Of a DNA stretch of 17,019 nucleotides, positions 1-7,929 are shown in pieces. Each line of letters starts with the position of its first letter. Positions within the stretch are counted from its first letter, which is position 1. The notes below the pieces were generated by a model. The model had not been told where the DNA came from, did no database searches, and saw only the letters and a program-made list of their open reading frames with translations. Location: assembly GCA_024196135.1 (NCBI GenBank), contig JAMQCK010000725.1, positions 1 to 17,019 of the forward strand, written 5' to 3'. A program made the position numbers and the translations under genes. Source of the DNA: Pleurotus ostreatus/Saccharomyces cerevisiae fusant. Lineage: Eukaryota; Opisthokonta.

Positions 1-1214
1 AGGTGGGATGAACGCGGGAACAGTACCCTGCGTGAAGAAGTCGTGATCAACGATCTCATGCAGCGTCGGCCGCAATTGCGGGTCGTTGATGAGAATCTCT
101 TGGACCAAGGCCTTCGCATCCGCAGAGACTTGCTTCTCCTCCGGGAACTCGTAATCGTTGTCACGAATGCGTCTAGCACAGGTCAGCGCAGGTCAAAGTA
201 GCGGCACCTGATCGCTCACTTGTAGATAGCCTTGACATCCTTCGTCTGGAAGGGTGGCTTGCCGATGACGAGGGTGTACATAATGACGCCGATTGACCAT
301 GTGTCCACCTCGAAACTATGGCCATTTGCGGTGTCGAAGAGGACTTCGGGAGCAATATAGTTCGGTGTGCCACAGATGGTCTTTTTGCGCTCTCCCGGGC
401 TTTCAATGAGAGCTGCAAGGCCAAAGTCACCGACTTTAATGTTCATCTTGGCGTCGAGGAATAGATTCCCAAGCTTGAGATCGCGGTGGATGACGGAGTG
501 GGTGTGCATGTAGTGGCAAGCGCCGATGAGCTGCACCATGTAGTAGCGGGCTTCGGGCTCGGTAAAGCGCCTGCGACGACGAAGCATATCCATGAGAGAG
601 CCATTGTGGCAAAGCTCGAGGGTCATGTAGACGTTGTCGGCGTCCTCAAAGCATTCCTGGAACTTGACAATGTTGGGATGGGAGAGGGACTTGTGGATTT
701 TGATCTCGGCGTAAAGCTGGGGGATGTGAGCGAGATGTGATGTGGGGAGATGGGTATGCGGCGCACCTTCGTCTTGGCCTTCTTCGTCTTGAGCGAGGTC
801 TTGGTGACGACCTTGCATGCCGAGAGCACGCCGCGGTGGTCCTTGACCTCGTAGACGCGGGCGAACCCGCCCTGTGGCGACGTCAGTGAGGGAGACTTGT
901 TCAGCACGAAGACCACGCACCTCGCCCAGGAAGCCGATGCGCTGGAACTGGAGGCCGCCAGAGTGGTCGAGGATGATCTTCGGGGGTGATGGGGGCAGGG
1001 TCTTGCTGTTCTGCCTCGGGAGCGGCGGGTCCTTGGGCTCGGGGTGCTTTTCGTAGTGAACCGGCTTGGGCGGCGTAGCCTGCGCTACGTACTGCCTGCC
1101 GGCGCCGGTGTTGCTGTAGACGGGGTTGAGGGGATGGCGATTGCGCTGCGGCTGGCCCGCGGGTGGCGCCGGTGCCATGCGGTACGTCTGGGGCGGATAC
1201 ACTTGAGCAGACAT
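1..1214 (-). CDS. plo1: Polo-like serine/threonine kinase, N-terminal part (cut at left edge)
   Basis: Cell-cycle kinase of the Plo1/Cdc5/Plk1 family, acting in mitotic entry, spindle function and cytokinesis. Four exons are seen: 1214-921, 871-767, 716-220 and 172-1, with introns of 49, 50 and 47 bp (GT..AG) and phases that join in frame to 356 codons. Residues 1-90 are a Pro/Gln-rich tail without structure. The kinase domain follows: Gly-rich loop LGEGGFA across the first splice junction, Lys118 in [13 protein letters not shown] (Asp212), DFG (Asp230), and the activation loop [18 protein letters not shown] with Thr246 in the place of human Plk1 Thr210. The run [24 protein letters not shown] is also typical of the family (shown here as two parts, KPPFQTKDV and [10 protein letters not shown]). 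The polo boxes would lie left of the window. The ATG at 1214 is the only good start; a lone frame reading through the introns breaks the motifs. Family assignment is very secure; the symbol is taken from the fission yeast orthologue. Confidence 0.96.
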
Positions 1215-1349
1215 GCTTCGAGCTGGGCCTGACGCCGTCGAAGAAAGAGGAGAGAAGGGAGATTTGAGGTCTTGAGGAACAGCGAGAGCGCCGAGGACAA
1301 GTTACGAAAATCCAACCCGAATCCTGGAAACGCGGTCACCTCGTGTTAC

Positions 1350-1359
1350 GTCACGTGAC
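1350..1359. promoter_or_regulatory. CACGTG palindrome upstream of the polo kinase
   Basis: The 10-bp perfect palindrome GTCACGTGAC lies 136 bp upstream of the polo kinase ATG and overlaps an ACGTCA (CRE-like) core at 1348-1353. A related CATGTGAC sits about 30 bp further upstream. CACGTG is the core site of fungal bHLH (Cbf1-type) factors. That it controls the kinase is inference from position; the 291-bp space between the kinase ATG and the stop of the next gene holds no other recognisable feature. Confidence 0.45.
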
Positions 1360-1505
1360 CAACGTTGAGTTTTCGAACAATCATGTGACCGTTTCACCAA
1401 CGAGAGCCGCTGCGAGACTTGGTGTTATTCGACCGAAATGATGGTGGAATTAGATGTGTCCGATATACAGATGCATTTCATGTTCTTATTCCGACAAAGG
1501 TACGC

Positions 1506-1844
1506 TCATTGGTTTAATACAGTCCCATGGCGGACAAATCCACTCAATCCTCCAGGGAGATTGGTCGTCGCCGTCCAGTTGTATAGATCCGACGAATCCG
1601 TGTACACGTACTTGCCTGCAAGAATGCCTTCAGTCATCTGATTTAGGTTATATTCATGCTGACTTACTTGTGCTATATCCGTCGGCAAAGCTGGGTATGC
1701 TCGTTAGCACGTTCTCGTCGCGGTTACTCTGCCACTCACAGGCGGAACGTCCCGTCATCCAGCCGGGTCACACACGGCCCCTCCAGCTGCCCCCACCCCG
1801 CGAAGTCTCCGGTTTGCACAAACTCGTACGGCCCCGTCAACGAA
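1506..1844 (-). pseudogene. GH43-like glycoside hydrolase, 3' part (separated from its 5' part by a hAT insertion)
   Basis: C-terminal third of the enzyme that starts at 8932. Exons: 1844-1740 (rest of exon 5), 1690-1668 and 1615-1506, with introns of 49 and 52 bp. The first exon continues the codon cut at 7922 once one 8-bp duplicate is dropped. It carries the motif LEGP, whose Glu (residue 274 of the whole protein) fits the general acid of GH43 enzymes, and WGQLEGP/DDGTFRLF sequence typical of the family. The last exon ends GLSGFVRHGTVLNQ and a TGA at 1506-1508, a usual end for this subgroup, so the original protein was complete at its C terminus. The splice sites are all canonical and there is no stop or shift in this part. 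It has no promoter of its own that I can see, so it is probably not translated. The next gene downstream, the polo kinase, is on the same strand. Confidence 0.9.
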
Positions 1845-1852
1845 GACGCGAC
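1845..1852. repeat. Left copy of the 8-bp target site duplication of the hAT element
   Basis: GACGCGAC directly abuts the left terminal repeat, and the same eight bases directly follow the right terminal repeat at 7922-7929. Eight base pairs is the duplication length known for the hAT superfamily. The lack of any mismatch points to a recent insertion. Confidence 0.96.
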
Positions 1853-1873
1853 TAGTGTTGTGCGGGCTCGGGC
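1853..1873 (+). repeat. Left terminal inverted repeat of the hAT element
   Basis: Twenty of 21 bases match the reverse complement of 7901-7921; the sole mismatch is the 17th base (C here, T in the other end). It starts with TAGTG, a form common for hAT ends. Confidence 0.93.
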
Positions 1874-2010
1874 CGGGCCGGGTTTTGAGGGCTTGGGCCA
1901 GGCTTCGTCGGGCTCGGGCTCCCTCATTTCTGAAGCCCTGGCCTGAGCCCTCACCAGCCCGAGCCCGGCCCGAAGCCTCGGGCTCGAGCCCGGGCTCAAG
2001 GCTACTTACG
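1874..2010. repeat. Left subterminal repeat array with a 12-bp hairpin
   Basis: A GC-rich stretch made of repeated GGGCTCGGGC and GAGCCCGAGC units. CGGGCTCGGGCT at 1909-1920 is the exact reverse complement of AGCCCGAGCCCG at 1956-1967, giving a 12-bp stem with a 35-nt loop. The matching array lies at 7760-7900. Such arrays act as transposase binding sites in hAT elements; that role here is inferred. The AT-rich gap from 2011 to the transposase stop at 2106 shows no gene. Confidence 0.7.
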
Positions 2011-2105
2011 CTCTTGCAGTACGGAAGTGGTTATCAAGTCAAATAAGAACGATACATTCACATAGATACAAGTCCCATACGAAGTATAATGTGATATAAT
2101 AGGTC

Positions 2106-4694
2106 TCAGTCCGTATCGTAGTCATTGTCGAGATCAAGGGAAAGGTCTTGCGGGACCTCGAGCTCGCGCTGCAACTCGAGCTCCTCCTGCTCAAGAGCAT
2201 CGATAGTGGCCTCGACATCAAGGGAAGGGGAGGCGTCCTGCAGCTCCAGGCAGGTCCCCTCCTTGAGGCGGTACTTGACCATTTGGATGGCCTCGATGAT
2301 GTCAGCCTTCAGGAGCGTGCGGCGCTTCGTGATGAGGAGCCCGGCCTGTGAGAAGACGCGCTCGCTCGACACCGACGACGCCATGACGGGCAAGTAGTCC
2401 GCTGCGAGTGATGCCCATACGGGGAGGCGCTGCTGATTGGCCTAGGATATAGTTAGTACAATAGAAAGGCGAGCGAGAACAACACGTACACCCCAGAACG
2501 TGACAACGAGTCCATCCGGGAGAAGGACGTCGTGCGCGTTGATGTACGCATTGAATGCGGCTTCATATCCGACAGCAGGGCCTGCCGACGGCGCGTCGCC
2601 CTCGTCATCCGAGATGTCGATGAGGCGCTTTAACTTGTGGCTCATCTTGACGGTGTTCGTGGTGGGGGGATTGACGTGCTCGCTACCGTACATCTTGATG
2701 TAGCGCTGCTTGAACTACAGTGTTGTTTAGATTATCTGTTCGTAATCAAAATGAGGTCACGCACGATAGCCTTGATGCTGGTGACGGCGTCGTCGTACTC
2801 CACAGGGTCCCAGTGCTTCCTGAACCACGATAACTTGATGGTGGGATCAAGAACTAATCAAGCATCAGTAGCGAGGAGGGATTGAGGGAGGGAAACACAC
2901 CCATCATGATCGTATATGCATTGGACGACGCCGTACGGTCATAATACCCTTCAAGGACATCTATACCCTTGTTGATCGCAACACGGAAGCGTTGGTACTG
3001 TATTTTGTCGAGGCGCGACTTGTATGCGTGGTGGAGGCGCTCGATGGCAGGGAGCGCGTGCTGGAGGGACGGGTATTGGCTGGATGAGAACTGCTGCTGA
3101 GCATCGTCTGCAAACTGACGTTCAGGTAAGCATGGCTTCTCTAAGGAGAGGAAAGGCGTAGCGACGTACCTGCAGGAGCTTGCAGAACGTTGCGACGTAG
3201 TTCCACTTCGCCTCTGACATCCGGAGGGTCAGAAGCGCAGCAACTTTGGCGGGGTTCGTCTCGAGTTCGATGAGGTATGACACGAAAAGATCGACAGACT
3301 GCATGTCGATTAGTGAGGGGGAAGCAAAGCACGATCGATGCCCGCACCGTCCTAAGCTCGTATGCGCGATACTCCATTCGGAACGTGGAGGACCAGCGAA
3401 CCTTCATGTCGACGGGGATGGCCCTTGGTTTGATAATGCTCCCCGGGTCGGCCCCGTTCTTGAGGGCTTTGTCGTTCTGGACCTGCTGGATCTGAAGGAA
3501 CTTTGATTTGCGCTGGCTCGATGACTTAGTCTGCATTCTCTGTCAGCGCTCGCAGACGACGCACAGGTAATGTACAGGACGCACCTTCACCGCAATCGCG
3601 CGTATGATTCCAACAGCATCATCAGAGGACGTTGGCATGTGAGCCTCAGGACTATGCGGGTTGTAGTGTTGCGCGGTACTCTCGGTCTTGATGATCGCCT
3701 GCGCACACAAATTGATGATATGGGCAAGGCAGCTGCGGTCCAGTCAGTTCGCATAATGGGGGAGAAGACACCGAAAACGCACCGGACATGATTCTCGTGA
3801 TGATCCCAATCCTCGTCGGATGCGTCCGAAACTCGCGTTGCAAACTCGTCGAGCATGGTGTCGTTGTTGCTGGCATTGTCGCATGTTACGTGGCCAACCT
3901 AGAATACTGTCAGCAAGAGATAATACACCGACCAGACTTGACACGCACCCGAGACTCAATGCCAACACGACAGCATATCTTGAACAAGGCTTGGCCGAGA
4001 CGGACACCGGTATGCGCACCGTTCAGCTGAGCGAACCCGATCAGGGCTGACTTCAGAGTCCATGGCCCGGGAGGGACGCAAGCGATCCAGTGAGCTGTGA
4101 CAGCGAAGTACGAGTCTCCGCTTGCGGCTTGGAAGCAGTCGCAGGTCAAGGAGACGCGACCAATGGCATTCTGATGTCGTCGTCAGCACGTACAAACAAG
4201 CGACACCAGAAATCAACACCACCTTCATCTCGACCTTGAGGCCCTTCATCGACTCATACCACATGGCGATTATCTCCTTCCTCAACGACTTCCTCGACGG
4301 AATCTTAACCCCATCTCGCGCCCGCGATGCAACCTTTATCATATTGACGAACGATGCCTGCTCGGTGATACGCAATGACTGATTCGTCTCGACGATGAAT
4401 TCTGCCGCCGCGCGCTTGAAGAGCGAATCGGAGTAGGGTATAACGGGAGCCGCCGCAACAAGGCTCTTGTCCAAGCTGGTTTGTTTCTCCTTCGACATGC
4501 TCTCTGCCTTCCGCTGTTTGACATCCCTTGGCAGCTTGCTTTCGAACTCGTTCTCTTTGCAGAACTTCATGTACGCTTCCTGTAGGCACGTCAGGCTCCG
4601 TGTAGTCGCAAATAGCCAGTATATTACGCACCTTATGCTGCCCCTGCAAATGACGCCGTAGCGTGCTCACATCGCTTGCGAAATCAACTTGCAT
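2106..4694 (-). pseudogene. hAT transposase, part downstream of the nested insertion (catalytic core and dimerisation domain)
   Basis: Main body of the transposase whose first exons lie at 7047-6580. Exons: 4694-4632, 4579-4223, 4170-3949, 3898-3783, 3732-3585, 3530-3348, 3298-3170, 3114-2901, 2853-2765, 2714-2490 and 2441-2106; introns are 47-55 bp and every phase joins. Numbered in the uninterrupted protein, this part holds the BED-finger histidines (LRRHLQGQH, His136 and His141), first catalytic Asp272 in LTCDC followed by FAVTAHWI, second Asp342 in CDNASNND, Cys375/His378 in CLAHIINL, the RW motif with Glu476 in RWSSTFRMEYRA, and the C-terminal SSERVFSQAG dimerisation motif near 728-737. 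The last 60 residues are rich in Glu and Asp. No stop or frameshift was found in any exon, so the catalytic core looks recently functional. It is broken only by the nested element, which cuts the N-terminal zinc finger away. Confidence 0.92.
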
Positions 4695-4718
4695 CACCAA
4701 AAACCCCCCTGCGGCCAA

Positions 4719-4870
4719 GCCGCTTGAGAGCGCTTGACAATTTTGCAGATCCCGAAGCCGTTTGATTGCTCTTGAGTGCGCTTGAACCCGCTTGAGAGCA
4801 CTTGAGGATCTGGGGCCCTTGTCAAGAGAATTCAAGGGAATTGAAGAGAATTGATGGATATGGACTTGAT
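4719..4870. repeat. Left subterminal CTTGA-motif array of the nested element
   Basis: CTTGAG, CTTGAC and CTTGAA recur about every 10-20 bases from 4719 to 4806, followed by degenerate AATTCAAGGGAATTGAAG sequence. The same motif family fills the other end at 6415-6545, where both orientations occur. Such paired arrays are usual for cut-and-paste elements mobilised in trans. Confidence 0.7.
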
Positions 4871-5045
4871 TCATATGATTTATGACATTGTATGCAGCCC
4901 AAGTAAAATGACTACAGTACATAAGGAATTAGTAGAGCATACTAAGAGGGAATGAAAGAAGGAAAATGTACTGGCCCTGCTGTAAAGCAAGTGTAGGATA
5001 GCCCAGCATTGCCCTAGTTCGAGCTTGATGAGAACAGGGAGCAGG

Positions 5046-6290
5046 CACACCTAGGGAAAAGGCAAAGGCAGTGACAATGGCCGCGCCGCTGAACGAGGCG
5101 AAGGTCGGCGAACCGTGCCGAGATTCCGGTCACGTGACTGGCCGGAGCAAGTCCGGCCGCAGTCGATTCTCCTCTTGTCTTCGTCGATCACCATCCCGCT
5201 ATCCGCTCGACGCGCGTCGGCCGCCAGGCCGCGCGCTGTCCTTCTTTCACACACTCCTGACGTTGCCGCCGCCGCCACCGCCGCCACCTCTGCTTTTCCA
5301 CTGCCTAACCTGCCCTATGACGTGTCACCAAGGCAGCCACCAACGCAGCTCGCATGCCGGCGACCCCACCCTCGCCTTAGCCATCGCCCACCGCCCACCG
5401 TCTTCCTCCCATTTCCCATCTCCACACGCGTCTTGTGCGCCCGGGTGGGTTGCGCGCACCTCAGCCGCCGCGGGCGCAGGGTCGATCGCCGAGCGACGTG
5501 GCATGACAACACACGCGCACGGCATGCCTCCCTCCGCCCTCGCTTGCGCTCGCCGTCTTGCATGGCGCTCTAGAGCTCGTGCTTGACGCTGCGCGCGGAC
5601 CCGCGATCTCGCCCTTTCCGCCCCTGCCGAAGACCTCGTCAGAGGCGCGCGCGTGCTGCTCAAGATGCCGCGCGTTCGATTGTTCCCCCACCCGCTCTCA
5701 CCTTGGCCGCCGCATCTACCTAGTGCGTCGCTCGCGCTGGCTCAGCCCTCCCCGCCCCCCTCCGCTGCGCCCGCACGCGCCTGCGCGATGTCGCCCAAGT
5801 GCTCGCCCAAGGTGCGCCGCATCTCGGTCATTTTTCCTCTCTTTGGTCTCATGCCGTGTCTGCCTCGCGCGTTGCTCGCGTCAGTCCCGCCCTTTGTATC
5901 TTCTCTTCCGCCGCTGCCTCGCCCGCAGCCATCTCACGCCCCGCGCCCGCTGCTCTCCGCCGACGCGTTTACGCGCGCGATTGCTGACTAATCCGGCACC
6001 GGCGGCCCGACTGCCCGCTCGCTCACGTCGATGCATGTACGTAGCGTGGATATGTTCCGCGGCATCGGGAGGTGCGTGTTGGGTGACAATGAGTGTGCGG
6101 GGTGCGCGACTGACTGGCTAGCAGGAGCGACGGATATGCAGGAGGTGGCGGGAGGTGTTTCTGACGGGCAGGGAAGGTGGGCACCGCGACTATGTGCTGT
6201 GATGCTCGAGAGGGAGTGTCAGGGCAACGGTGAGCAGTGGGGGGGGGGCTGGCTAGGCTATGTCTCCTTGCGGGGAGACCTGTAGATGCA
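5046..6290. other. GC-rich cargo of the nested element, no recognised gene
   Basis: About 1.2 kb, sharply more GC-rich than the AT-rich stretches on both sides (4870-5040 and 6290-6400). It holds the palindrome GTCACGTGAC at 5129-5138, the same ten bases found upstream of the polo kinase, then pyrimidine-rich sequence and a GCC trinucleotide run. From about 6030 the strand bias turns from C-rich to G-rich, ending with a run of ten G at 6239-6248. Several frames stay open for 150-190 codons, but their translations are only Arg/Pro/Ser/Ala-rich and look like a product of base composition. It could be a captured host promoter and 5' region. I see no support for a protein product. Confidence 0.5.
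5265..5287. repeat. Short GCC/GCC-ACC trinucleotide run
   Basis: Imperfect simple repeat of GCC triplets with one ACC interruption, within the GC-rich cargo of the nested element. No function is implied. Confidence 0.7.
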
Positions 6291-6414
6291 GTTCAGCAGT
6301 GTAGTATAGATTATGTATCAGTGACTGATCAATAATAAGCGAATTTAGTGATCATTCAAATGATTTTAGTGATTGAGGAAAGTGAAAACGGAAGCAATTT
6401 CGCAATGCTTGGCT

Positions 6415-6545
6415 GAATTCAAACTGACTCAAGCGGGCTCAAGTGGGTTCAAGGGCAAGTCAAGTGTCTTGAGAGCGTTTGATATCGGGCAATAACTTTT
6501 GGAGCTCTTGAGCGTTTGAGACGCTTGAGCCTGCTTGAGTCTGGC
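6415..6545. repeat. Right subterminal CTTGAG/CTCAAG array of the nested element
   Basis: CTCAAG units (6430-6463 region) are followed by CTTGAG units (6469-6540 region), spaced about 8-20 bases apart. It mirrors the array at 4719-4870 and supports both being ends of one element. Confidence 0.7.
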
Positions 6546-6579
6546 TGAGTCCGCTTCGGGCGCTGGGCCGTTTTTCCTG

Positions 6580-7047
6580 ATGTGCGCCGCCTCCTTTGCC
6601 CTACGAGTAGCGATGAGTCAGACCGCCATGCCCCAGCAACAGACACATACCGGCATCGCTTGCACGTCATTCTCCGACGGTCCTCGCCTTTGAACGAGAC
6701 GGTGTGCCTATTGTCGAAAAAGAAATCGATATCTGCTGTAGGGTTGCGACTCTGCAAGGGTCTTCCGTCCGGGTCCGGGAACTCGTCGATATTGCTGAGG
6801 TCAGTGAGCATGCCGTCTGCATCGGTCACATTGCTGTCCAGTATCTCTTTGTCGACTACGCAATGAGCCTAAACCCAAACGGTGCCAAGGATATAAGCAT
6901 ACCTGGACACGCAGGCTTTTCGACGGTGAGCGGAACCTGGTTTGATGTTTTGCTCTTCTTCTTGACTTGTTTTGCAGCGCTGGTGACGCTCACGATCTCC
7001 TCCTCGTCATCGCTCGACACGTACTCCGGTTGCTTGCGCTTTGCCAT
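6580..7047 (-). pseudogene. hAT transposase, N-terminal exons cut by the nested element
   Basis: First three exons of the transposase: 7047-6903, 6855-6651 and 6600-6580, with introns of 47 and 50 bp. The ATG at 7047 opens a lysine-rich, acidic N terminus (MAKRKQPEYVSSDDEEE), likely with a nuclear localisation signal around the later KQVKKKSK. Exon 2 gives an acidic stretch and then TCKRC, the two cysteines (113 and 116) of the BED zinc finger that binds the element's ends. The two zinc-binding histidines lie beyond the nested element, at about 4650-4634, so the insertion falls between the halves of one zinc finger (C-x2-C-x19-H-x4-H when joined). This leading part alone has no catalytic residues. 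Total length of the uninterrupted transposase would be about 814 aa, within the usual range for hAT. Confidence 0.88.
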
Positions 7048-7324
7048 AGTCTGGCGGCTGCGACGACTGCTGAGAGCAAGAGAGGGAGCAGGTTCTTTGT
7101 GGCACAGCGTCTGGCAAGAGCCGAGGAGCTAGGTGTTTCGGGCCCCAGGCTCAGGCTCAAGCCCTGCCGGAGTCCGTGCTTGGTGGCGGACTCTTCCTGA
7201 CAGCTGTATAGCTATCCGTGAATATCCGTAGGCATGTACGTAGTCCGCGCGCGGATCCCGTCCTTGCGCCACAATTCAGTATCAACGCAACAAAAAAAAC
7301 TCCAAAACCGTCCTCTCCAATAAT
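7048..7324. other. Shared upstream region between transposase and small divergent gene
   Basis: The 277 bp between the two divergent starts (transposase ATG at 7047 on minus, small-gene ATG at 7325 on plus) probably serve as promoter for both. I see no clear TATA box and no further gene. An A-rich run (CAACAAAAAAAACTCC) lies about 40 bp before the plus-strand ATG. Confidence 0.4.
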
Positions 7325-7686
7325 ATGGATGCGAACGTAGGTCCTTGATATATATACTAGTATTCACTGCTGAGTACACCTCTCAGCACTCCCGTATCAC
7401 GCTGCGAGAGTTGACCTTGCGCGTGCGGTTGATCTACTCTGTATATGCATGTTTGGTCTTGTGGATCCGCGTATCAAACGAGCTGACTTGGTTCATACAG
7501 AAAGCACGGGTGCGACAGCAAGACTTGCCGCACAGTCTTAACACAGCAGCGGCATACTATCTGTCCCATGGTGGAAATAACCTTGACTGGCTCGCGCGGG
7601 CCTTCGCTACGAGTTCTTGCCCTCACTACTCAGCCACTGAAGGCTCTGATGAAGACGACGACCTGCCGGCTCTCATTGACGTGTAA
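7325..7686 (+). CDS. Small three-exon gene carried by the hAT element, 83 aa, unknown function
   Basis: Candidate gene divergent from the transposase. Exons 7325-7336, 7387-7440 and 7501-7686; the introns are 50 bp (GTAGGT..CTCAG) and 60 bp (GTATAT..ACAG with a CTGAC branch-type site before the acceptor), the same make as other introns here. Without splicing of the first intron, the ATG at 7325 meets a TGA after seven codons. The product begins MDANHSRITLRELTLRVRL, is basic in its first 35 residues, probably helical in the middle (TAAAYYLSHGGNNLDWLARAF), and ends in an acidic tail, EGSDEDDDLPALIDV. An AATAAA follows at 7695-7700. I do not recognise the protein. It could be an accessory protein of the element, a remnant of a captured gene or a chance reading. 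The in-frame joins, divergent position and polyadenylation signal favour a gene. (The helical stretch is at about residues 46-65.). Confidence 0.5.
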
Positions 7687-7759
7687 TATGTCCTAATAAA
7701 CAAGTATGTATGTATTGTGGGGTCTTCCTCCAGCTACGATGACCCTGAGAGCAGAAAAA

Positions 7760-7900
7760 ATCGTTGAAAGCCCGGGCTCAGGCCTCGGGCTTCGGGTACC
7801 GAGCGAGGAAAGCCTTGAGCCCGAGCCCCAGCAAGCCCGTCTCAAGGCCGGGCTCAGGCCGGGCTTTCGAGGGCCGGGTCAGGCCGGGCTTCGGGCTTTA
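7760..7900. repeat. Right subterminal repeat array of the hAT element
   Basis: Dense GGGCTCAGGC, GGGCTTCGGG and GAGCCCGAGC units in both orientations, counterpart of the array at 1874-2010. Sequence at 7808-7828 (GCCTTGAGCCCGAGCCCC) can pair with the GGGCTC motifs on both sides. Confidence 0.7.
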
Positions 7901-7921
7901 GCCCAAGCCCGCACAACACTA
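7901..7921 (-). repeat. Right terminal inverted repeat of the hAT element
   Basis: Reverse complement of the left end at 1853-1873 with one mismatch in 21. It stops right before the second GACGCGAC copy. Confidence 0.93.
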
Positions 7922-7929
7922 GACGCGAC
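7922..7929. repeat. Right copy of the 8-bp target site duplication
   Basis: GACGCGAC, identical to 1845-1852. On the minus strand it encodes part of codons 251-253 of the interrupted GH43-like enzyme. Confidence 0.96.

Larger units (their letters stand above)
4695..6579. mobile_element. Nested non-autonomous DNA element, about 1.9 kb, inserted in the hAT transposase BED finger
   Basis: The transposase reading stops making sense exactly between 4694 and 6580. Both borders carry an imperfect inverted repeat: CACCAAAAACCCCCCTGCGG on the left against CAGGAAAAACGGCCCAGCGC (read inward on minus) on the right, about 15 of 20 bases alike. About 130-150 bp at each end is filled with CTTGAG/CTCAAG motifs, plainly different from the GGGCTCGGGC array of the host hAT. 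With these borders, 84 transposase bases remain, and only after subtracting 8 do the flanking exons join in frame, which fits an 8-bp duplication. The presumed duplicates (4687-4694 and 6580-6587) agree at only 4 of 8 positions, so the exact ends and the superfamily are unsure. No transposase is coded inside. Confidence 0.75.
1853..7921 (-). mobile_element. hAT-superfamily DNA transposon, 6,069 bp, inserted in the GH43-like gene
   Basis: Complete element bounded by terminal inverted repeats starting TAGTGTTGTGCGGGCT: 16 identical bases, then one mismatch, then four more matches (20 of 21). An 8-bp duplication flanks it on both sides. Each end has about 150 bp packed with GGGCT/CGGGC motifs in both directions, the subterminal repeats at which hAT transposases bind. 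Inside are a 13-exon transposase on minus (7047 to 2106), a small divergent candidate gene on plus (7325-7686), and a second element of about 1.9 kb inserted into the transposase. Without that nested element the hAT would be near 4.2 kb, a normal size for an autonomous fungal hAT. Its present copy cannot make a whole transposase, so further movement would need a relative acting in trans. Strand is given by the transposase. Confidence 0.95.

Noticed and set aside
5071..6121. Three long overlapping open frames (152-187 codons) on plus in the nested element
   Set aside because: Translations are Arg/Pro/Ser/Ala-rich in every frame, without motifs or family resemblance; the openness follows from high GC content.
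6262..6279. Perfect 6-bp hairpin (GTCTCC/GGAGAC) as a possible Helitron 3' end
   Set aside because: It is not followed at the right spacing by a CTRR end and no TC start or Rep/helicase gene is present; likely chance.
4687..6587. A clear 8-bp target duplication for the nested element
   Set aside because: ACTTGCAT and ATGTGCGC share only four of eight bases, too few to call; only the frame argument supports eight bases.
7345..7686. A 113-codon unspliced plus-strand ORF starting at 7345
   Set aside because: It starts within the AT-rich intron-like sequence and runs through a second stretch with typical intron ends; the spliced 83-codon model explains it better.
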